From the NCBI RefSeq assembly GCF_010093535.1, contig NW_022985190.1, forward strand, positions 555,346 to 619,345: a stretch of DNA of 64,000 bases. The letters run 5' to 3'. Under the pieces are notes generated by a model that searched no databases, was not told where the DNA came from, and saw only the letters and a program-made list of their open reading frames with translations. This DNA is from Lindgomyces ingoldianus (lineage: Eukaryota; Ascomycota; Dothideomycetes; Pleosporales; Lindgomycetaceae). The position numbers and the translations under genes were made by a program. Of the stretch, positions 57,820-64,000 are shown piece by piece. Position 1 is the stretch's first letter. The number at the start of each line of letters is the position of its first letter.

Positions 57820-58485
57820 GCCTTACTGGCTGGGGGAATGTGATTGTGATAAGGGGGCGCATTACTGGACTGCATTGGGAAGAAGTTCAAACTCGGCATG
57901 CGAAAACGGCGCAGCGGGCTGCTTCGTCCTCATGGCTGGCTGCTTGAGCTCCTGTCGCGCAGGAGCAGACAAGTCGGGCGGGGAGGCGTGAGGGCAACAC
58001 TAAGAATTGCTTCCCTGTCTTCACACGCGTCGAGGGATCCGAACGCGAACGTCGAGGCAGTCTGGGGAGGATGTGTAGCGCAGAGCTCAGAGCAGAGGGG
58101 ACGCTCGCAGACGCTGCCAGGCCACGGGCGCGATGGGCTCAATAAGAAAGAGGAAGAGTCCCAGGGAGAACGGCGGTGGGCGGCTGTATGCCGTGTCCGC
58201 TGGCCATCGGGATATGCGGTGGTGCCAGGCTGTGTGAAAGTGTCAGAGTAAGTGAATTGTTTACTGCGTCGTGCGTCTGCGCTGGCTCACTGCTCACTGG
58301 CTGCAAGTCGTCAAGTGCTGAGGTGAAAGCGCCAACGCCACAATTCCGCTCTACCCATTCACCGGCCTCCAAGTCGCTCCATCACCCGTGAATATCAACA
58401 TCCCCATCATATATCTGCTTCAGCACTCTCTGCATCCGCTTTGGCGGCGGCCCCTCTCCCTTTGCGGACCCCCCCCCGCCAATTG

Positions 58486-58635
58486 CTTCTTTTCAATTGC
58501 TGCTTTTCAATTGCTGCCTTGGCATCCCTCGCGTTGCACGCTTTCACCCTTCTCCCCGCTCCCGCCCGCTGTTTCATCTGGCCCCATCGCTGGTTTGCAA
58601 GTTTGCAGCTTGCAGCTTGCAGCTTTGCAGGCTGA
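58486..58635. repeat. Imperfect short tandem repeats
   Basis: Two clusters lie close together: cttttcaattgctg repeated two to three times near 58486-58518, and gcttgcagcttgcagctttgca near 58594-58630. They look like slippage products. Confidence 0.75.
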
Positions 58636-59041
58636 CAGGCACATTCTGTCAGACCTACCACTAGCTTCCTCTGAGACATCAAAGCCCGGCTGGCTCCCCC
58701 AGATGATAATCACGGCCATCGATAAACGCTGTATCGATATGCTTCTTTTAGCCTTTCATCAAGCTGACTCTGGTTCTGTATTACCCCAGTCCTACAGAAT
58801 GGCGGAGCCAGAACAGCCGATTGTGCCACAATAAACACAGAGTCAGCAGTACGGCTTCTGCTGCCCGCCTTTCCTGTGCACCGTCGCGAACATGCACGAG
58901 ATGCCATGCATTGAGCGGAGACACGCTAGCCCTCCTCGGAGGACAGCACCTGAACGAAAAAGACCCACGTCCATCAGACGTTTCACCAGGCAGACCCCTT
59001 CTGGAAGACCCTGAGTGGCATCCGGAAGTGTGGACCTTGCA

Positions 59042-59087
59042 TCTTGAACTGACGTCTTGAACTGGCTTCTTGAACTGGCTTCTTGAT
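59042..59087. repeat. cttgaactggctt tandem repeat
   Basis: The unit cttgaactg[a/g]c[g/t]t is repeated three to four times with small changes. It is isolated and intergenic. Confidence 0.75.
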
Positions 59088-60549
59088 GTGAATTTGACTG
59101 GGTATAGCTTGTCGGTTGCTTGTCGGTTTTGCACATCCCGGACGACAAACGCTACACCGCGTCTTATCACCTAACGTAGAACATGTCAAGGTACATTCAG
59201 GGCAGAAATTTTCGTCCTGTTGCTACAACTCCTGATTTCCAGCAAGAGGACCTCCCAGATTGAATCCACCTAGTTGTGTTTCACATCATGTGATGGCATG
59301 CTGAACATTGTCACTACCAGGTCTTCAGGCGACAAACCCAGCAGCAGGATGAGTCCGTTGCTCCAGGCCAGAACCTGCAATGTGTGAGCTGAATGGCAAG
59401 CACCCTAGAAAGTGCCGAGGTGATAGAGGGGCTGGACTGGAGAAAAACTGGTACACAAACTGCCACGCACTTTGGATGAACTACCAGGGCTTAACCATGA
59501 CCACTTGTGTGGTCTCGCGTTCGGCCCCGCACAACAAGAGCGTTCCCCCAAATGTTGCTCCTATGGACCGTTTTCTAGCCTTAGGGTCGTGCACGAGGTA
59601 TGGTTCTCTGAGCGGTCATTGAGCCGGGCGAAGGTTGCCATCTGCATCGAAGTCTACCGGTCAGAGAATGCCCCATCAGCTTACCCTCAACATAGCCCGT
59701 ATTCCGAAAGAAAATGAGTTGGCCGACAAGATTGTTAGTCAATGGATACCCTGTAGGTAGGAGCAAATTGGCCCGGCGATTCACAAGGCAGAACAGAAGA
59801 AAACACGAATCACTTTCAAGGGAAACAACATCAAATCATGGCACACAATACTGGAGCATGACAATCCTCAGCGCAACATGGACGAGGGTGTATGGTTGCT
59901 GTTTAAAGAGACAGGGATGGCAAAGGCTTGAAATCATTAAAACAGCTTCTCAGCAGATAACATTAAAGATAAATAGGCAAAAGAGCCTCTATTAATGCTC
60001 TTACTAGAATGAGGGCGAATGTCAACCGGATACCATTTTCAGTACAAAGGTACCACCTTGTCATGTTCCATGTTAGGTGATAAGTTGATGTACGGAACAA
60101 GCCAATTATAGAGATGGAATCAATCTCAACAGGGAGTTGTCGCTCTGCTTAGAGGAGCTTGTCAAACATTGCAGAAACGAAACGTGCTCAACGATTCCAG
60201 GATTCCGTGTCAGTATCAGTGGCGAATCAAGATCTCAAATCGTGGCGTTTCGGAACATGAAGCAGGTCATTGCTGAATTTCAAAAAGGGTATCTCAAAGT
60301 GCAAATCCATCTCCAATCCCACATTCGAAAAACACTCAGGCATAACCCTGGGGCTAGTTTATGCAAGTCTTTGAATATCCAACATCGTCGCCAAGGTCAG
60401 ACTGTGTTCGAAGTAGCGCCTGCCCGGAAAAGGTGATCCTTGCTACTACAAGGGTAGTTGCGAGCAGTTGCTGCTAGTTACCAACGCTTAACAGGTTGAA
60501 ACAATAGCGAAGGTCGAGAATAGTAATGGCAAATGTACCACAGATTGCA

Positions 60550-62811
60550 TCACACCCCAGCCTCCATGCCACCAATGTCGTAGTAGTAGTCATCGTCAAG
60601 TCCCTCCCGACTCGGCAAGACCGGCTCTTCCATTCCAACGTCTTCAAACCTTACGTTCAAGAGTCGAATCTTCAACCCGTAGCCGCCGATCAGATTCACC
60701 AACTTGTTGGTATCCGCCGTGATTGGCTGTTGGTTGAGGAGCATAAGCAGCCCGTCCAACCATTCGGATGCAAGAGTGTGGCTTTGGGGATGAAGTTGCA
60801 GAAGGACTGATTCCTTCTGACCTGCGCTTGAGGCATCGGAATGATCTCGCTTGTGACTAGACGCCGGGAGGTATCCATGGATCGTAATCTTTGTCGAAGT
60901 AGAAGCATGACCCGGCAGCGTCATCAGCGTGCTGTCAGACGAAGATGTCGAGGGGGCCGACGCCGACACGTTGCTGACAACCGAAGATACGATGGAGAGA
61001 TCAACTATAAGAATGTCAAACCCCGGCGCTAAACTATTTAGCGTATGTGCGCTTTCAACACTCACTTTTTTCTGATAAGGCATCCAGTCTTGGCTCTGTT
61101 GCCATCTTCTCTTCGAAATCGGCATAATGCAAATATCGACGATTATGGGACAATCGTACGAAGCGCCACGACGACGGCACTGATCGACTAAGGGTCTTGC
61201 TCGTTATGGGGCCAGCATCAGCGCCGTAGTTCATGGCCTGAGGGAACCAGGCGCCCTGGAGGAGACACCTAATGCGCTGTTCTTTGACGAATTGAAGGGC
61301 TTCGTGGTTGAGCTCGTCCCGAACTTGTCTATGCATGGTCAGGTCAAATGGGGATTATGAGAAAGCCCAGACTTACCGTAAATGATGTCCCCATGCATCC
61401 TCATATGTAAGCTCGAGGAGCTCCATCTGAAGCTCCCGTAGTCGCTGGATTTCGAAATCGGCCAATTCCTCTTCTACATCTTTAATCTCCCTTATACGTG
61501 GCGCCTGTCCCACGATCTGCTCTACTAAAATCCTGACCAGCTCTTCAATCTTCTCGAAATCCTCCGTTTTTGCTCCAGCTGCTGTCCAGAGCCTGATGAA
61601 CGCGTTTAGTCCACCGGTGTGTAGTCGCGACCAATGCAGTAGCAGAGGCTTGAATGCCCTGTCAAAATGAGTGCGTGAGTCCAAGGACACATATCTATGG
61701 GAATCGCCTTCATCGGACTTCTCAACTTCAAAATGCTCATAAAGGATGGACGTAACCGCAAGGCTAGCTCGAGCAATAGGGCAACGCTGTTCTTGCGGTT
61801 CAGCGGACTGTTCGAGCAACAGCTTCTGGAAACCGTCCTCGTTCTTGTATACGAAATCTGTAAGATCCATAAGTCCTAAAAAGCCAGTAGCATTGAATTC
61901 CCATGCGGGGGACTCGGTATCGAACCCCAGTCGCCTCCATTTCGCAGGATTGCTCTTCTTGCTTCCCTTCGGATCCACTCCGCTTCCTGGCTTCTCCGGA
62001 TTGCTCGCAACGTGCAACCCTCGTATAGCTCTGCGGTGGTCTGGCTTTTCCAGGTCAACCTTCTCCTCTCTCCACTTCCTGAGGAGCACTTTGGTCAACG
62101 ACTGAAATTCCAACAACGGGTGTGCCAAGTCTTGCACGGCCGAGCTTTGCATCAGCCCGTATACACTCTTTATCACTCCCAGCTCCTGCAATTGTTTTAT
62201 GAACCGCGGCCACTCAAAGTCTTCGTCGTTGGCGATTGCATCTCGCATTAGAGAGTTAATGAGCTGGAGTGAATTCGCGCATAGTGCGTGGTCGGCCGAC
62301 GTAATCTTTTCGACGAGCATGGGGAGGAATTGGGGATGGAGTTCTACAGCAGGCTTTAGTCGCTGAAAGCCAGTCATTCCGGGCTGAGAATTGCGATGGT
62401 GAGGATGACCGACAATGGCTGCGAGGACAGACATCGCGCCTCGATTGACGTTAACGAGCGGTTGTGCGACGACGAGTTCCACAACCTGGAGGAACAATGT
62501 TAGAACTTAATCGCCTGTCCGATGGAAACTATGACTGGGCTTACTCTTTTGATAAGATCATCCGTGACATGGTCCCAGCCCTTGTCAAGCTCCAAGAGTC
62601 GCGATAGAGATGTCAGGCAATATGCCAGAGTGTTCCCCGTGGAATGTAGAGCCAAAAATCGGAGTTTGGGTAGGCCGCCTTCGTTAATGAAGACGTCTGC
62701 AAACGAGGGGTCCCCAATGGCAGATTGCAATTTGAACACTGCCATCTTTCGCACCGACTCTTCATCGCTGCTCAAGCGCTCAACGAGCTCCCGAACATTC
62801 AGGTTGTCCAT
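60550..62811 (-). CDS. ELMO/CED-12 family protein (Lmo1-like)
   Basis: Four exons (62811-62545, 62485-61377, 61328-61066, 61004-60550), introns 48-61 nt, give 697 residues. The N-terminal third is an armadillo-type helical region (MDNLNVRELVERLSSDEESV, GGLPKLRFLALHSTGNTLAY). A central ELMO domain contains HPLLEFQSLTKVLLRKWREE and FLGLMDLTDFVYKNEDGFQK. A C-terminal PH-like domain includes SWRFVRLSHNRRYLHYADFE and ends with SEWLDGLLMLLNQQPITADT. ELMO proteins pair with DOCK-family exchange factors to activate Rac-type GTPases; in yeast Lmo1 pairs with Dck1 and acts with Rho5 in stress and mitochondrial quality control. A fungal Dck1 partner elsewhere is expected, not seen here. Confidence 0.88.
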
Positions 62812-63370
62812 GGCAGGGAGACCAGATCCACAATTCCAAGGGCTGTGCTAGTGTGTCGAACAGTAAATCATAAGGCCATCACAATTGTATCGAGATATAG
62901 TGAATATGCATGCAGAATGCCTCCAAGAGCTAAGAATGCACGAGGGTGCTCGGCAAGCCGTGAATGGTGGTGAAAGAAAGTTTGGGGTCGCGTTGCGGAT
63001 CTTTGGAGCCGCAACGCGAACCACGGAACCAGGGGCTGAAGGCGTGTCACGTGATCTCCGCCAAGTAACATGTATATCTACCAGGTAAGTTACGTAACAG
63101 GACTCATTTCGCGATCTGCAGCGGCCAGATTTGGCATGAAATTGTTATTCATTGCAGCTGAAGCCTCTTCCGCAGCTCTTGCGGTCGTGATGCTAGCCGA
63201 AGCCATGGCTTTGATGGAACCGTCCAAAAAACACCACCGCCTGCCCGAAACCCAAATTCGAAACCGACTATGTGCGTACCTAATTCAAAAAAAAAAAAAA
63301 AAAGCCACCCAGGCCAAATGCTATGATCAACGAGCCAAACCAGCGCCAAACAAGGTGATGATCAATATTG
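62812..63370. other. Intergenic
   Basis: This interval holds the ELMO promoter and the 3' flank of the next minus-strand gene. There is an A17 run at 63287-63303. No gene is visible. Confidence 0.55.
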
Positions 63371-64000
63371 CTAATTTCGCCAGCCTACGTTCCATATCAC
63401 ATGTGCTATGTCTCTCGCTGTATTCACTGTATCCACTACTCGACCAATAATTCCTGGTGGAACAGGGTCATCATCTACCTCGTCGTAAGGCATGAACATG
63501 CCGGAAGCAGTTCGCCGAAGTCCACCAGATTCAGAAGAATACTCAGGAAATGAGTTGGAGAGGGTTGACGAAAAATCCGACGGGCTAGGTGTGCTCGCAC
63601 GCTTAACTTCATAAGCGCCAGATGGTTCCCACGAAACATCTTCCTCGTCATCTTCTTCCGGGAGAAGGAAATTAGTCGAGGGATTTGATGGTCGAAGGGT
63701 TTCCTGCGATGGTGATGGCGAGAGACGACTGGAGCGCCAGAACCCAAGTGAATGGGTTGGCTGCTGCTCTGTGACATCCGGGGAGTCAGTCCTATACTTA
63801 AGGGTCGTAGAGGGCAGCTTCGCAATCGTTTTACTTTCTCCAGTAAAGCTACTTCTTGAGTTGGTCCGAGATAACGGTCGTTTCTTGCGTGATTTCTTCA
63901 TCATCACAACTCCATCATCGGAGGAATCGTCGTCATCGTTCATAGCCCAACTATCGTTGGCGTCCTCGTCGTCATCATACTCGCCGTCCTTGATATCGAC
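63371..64000 (-). CDS. C-terminal part of a fungal protein, continues beyond the window
   Basis: The minus-strand frame is open from the window end to the stop at 63371, 209 residues. It is acidic at first (GEYDDDEDANDSWAMNDDDD), then a basic patch (KKSRKKRPLSRTNSRSS), then Ser/Pro-rich. The final 30 residues look structured and conserved: PPGIIGRVVDTVNTARDIAH followed by VIWNVGWRN. I have the impression of a conserved C-terminal helix seen in filamentous-fungal proteins, but I cannot name the family. The start lies outside the window and upstream introns are possible. Confidence 0.7.
   Translation of the reverse strand, partial: VDIKDGEYDDDEDANDSWAMNDDDDSSDDGVVMMKKSRKKRPLSRTNSRSSFTGESKTIAKLPSTTLKYRTDSPDVTEQQPTHSLGFWRSSRLSPSPSQETLRPSNPSTNFLLPEEDDEEDVSWEPSGAYEVKRASTPSPSDFSSTLSNSFPEYSSESGGLRRTASGMFMPYDEVDDDPVPPGIIGRVVDTVNTARDIAHVIWNVGWRN

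Larger units (their letters stand above)
57820..60549. other. Intergenic, 2.7 kb
   Basis: The region lies between the Ser/Arg-rich gene start and the ELMO gene stop, both minus. It contains small tandem repeats (58486-58635, 59042-59087) and a C9 run at 58469-58477. Open frames near 58.4-58.8 kb are repeat-rich and lack support. The rest, 59.4-60.5 kb, shows nothing I recognise. Confidence 0.5.

Noticed and set aside
58388..58834. 148-codon plus-strand open frame
   Set aside because: It runs through short tandem repeats and a C9 tract, and the translation has repeat-derived Leu/Ala/Cys content without a domain.
59042..59087. CRISPR-like or transposon terminal repeat
   Set aside because: Units are contiguous with no spacers, inverted partner, target duplication or transposase; a simple tandem repeat explains it.

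Overview
The window is nuclear DNA from a filamentous ascomycete. The evidence is the gene content (ergosterol synthesis, alpha-tubulin, RanGAP, TRAPP, ALG6) and the introns: mostly 43-80 nt, with GTATGT or GTAAGT-like donors and CTRAC-type branch sites. The gene families (an ErdS-type AspRS-DUF2156 fusion, a questin-oxidase-like protein, an SMP-domain protein) fit Pezizomycotina, probably Eurotiomycetes. That class assignment is inference, not a measured phylogeny. I see no mobile element, CRISPR array, rRNA or tRNA gene.

Layout. 1-11.2 kb, all minus strand: an AspRS-DUF2156 fusion (ergosteryl-aspartate synthase candidate, cut by the window start), a questin-oxidase-like gene, alpha-tubulin with an N gap in an intron, and an MscS/EF-hand channel. 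13.9-26 kb: SMP-domain protein (+), RanGAP (-), a small three-exon COX17 (+), ALG6 (-), nucleolin/NSR1-like (+), and an F-box/2EXR-like protein (-). 26-31 kb is gene-poor and leads into a bHLH regulator at 31.0-32.8 kb. 35.6-43.4 kb, all minus: an NTF2-like N-terminus protein with short tryptophan motifs, an MFS transporter, and a C2H2 zinc-finger factor. 46-55.4 kb is dense: borealin/Nbl1 and RPN10 (divergent), TRS23, a tandem-UBC UBE2Z-like E2, then ERG26 and a UBE3D/Ipa1-type E2-binding protein (divergent). 56.3-64 kb, minus: a fungal protein of unknown function, an ELMO/CED-12 protein, and the C-terminal part of a gene running off the window.

Nearly all genes are housekeeping or regulatory and do not form one pathway. 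Two themes recur: sterols (ErdS makes a modified ergosterol; ERG26 is in its synthesis) and ubiquitin-proteasome (RPN10, the tandem UBC protein, the E2-binding protein, all within 8 kb).

Most gene models had to be spliced by eye from reading frame and splice consensus. In every multi-exon model given in full the exon lengths sum to a multiple of three. The most unusual features are the AspRS-DUF2156 fusion, a TRS23 start codon split by an intron, a 12-nt exon next to the catalytic cysteine of the UBE2Z-like gene, three GC-AG introns (two well supported), and a strong G-quadruplex-type repeat just after the UBE3D-like gene.
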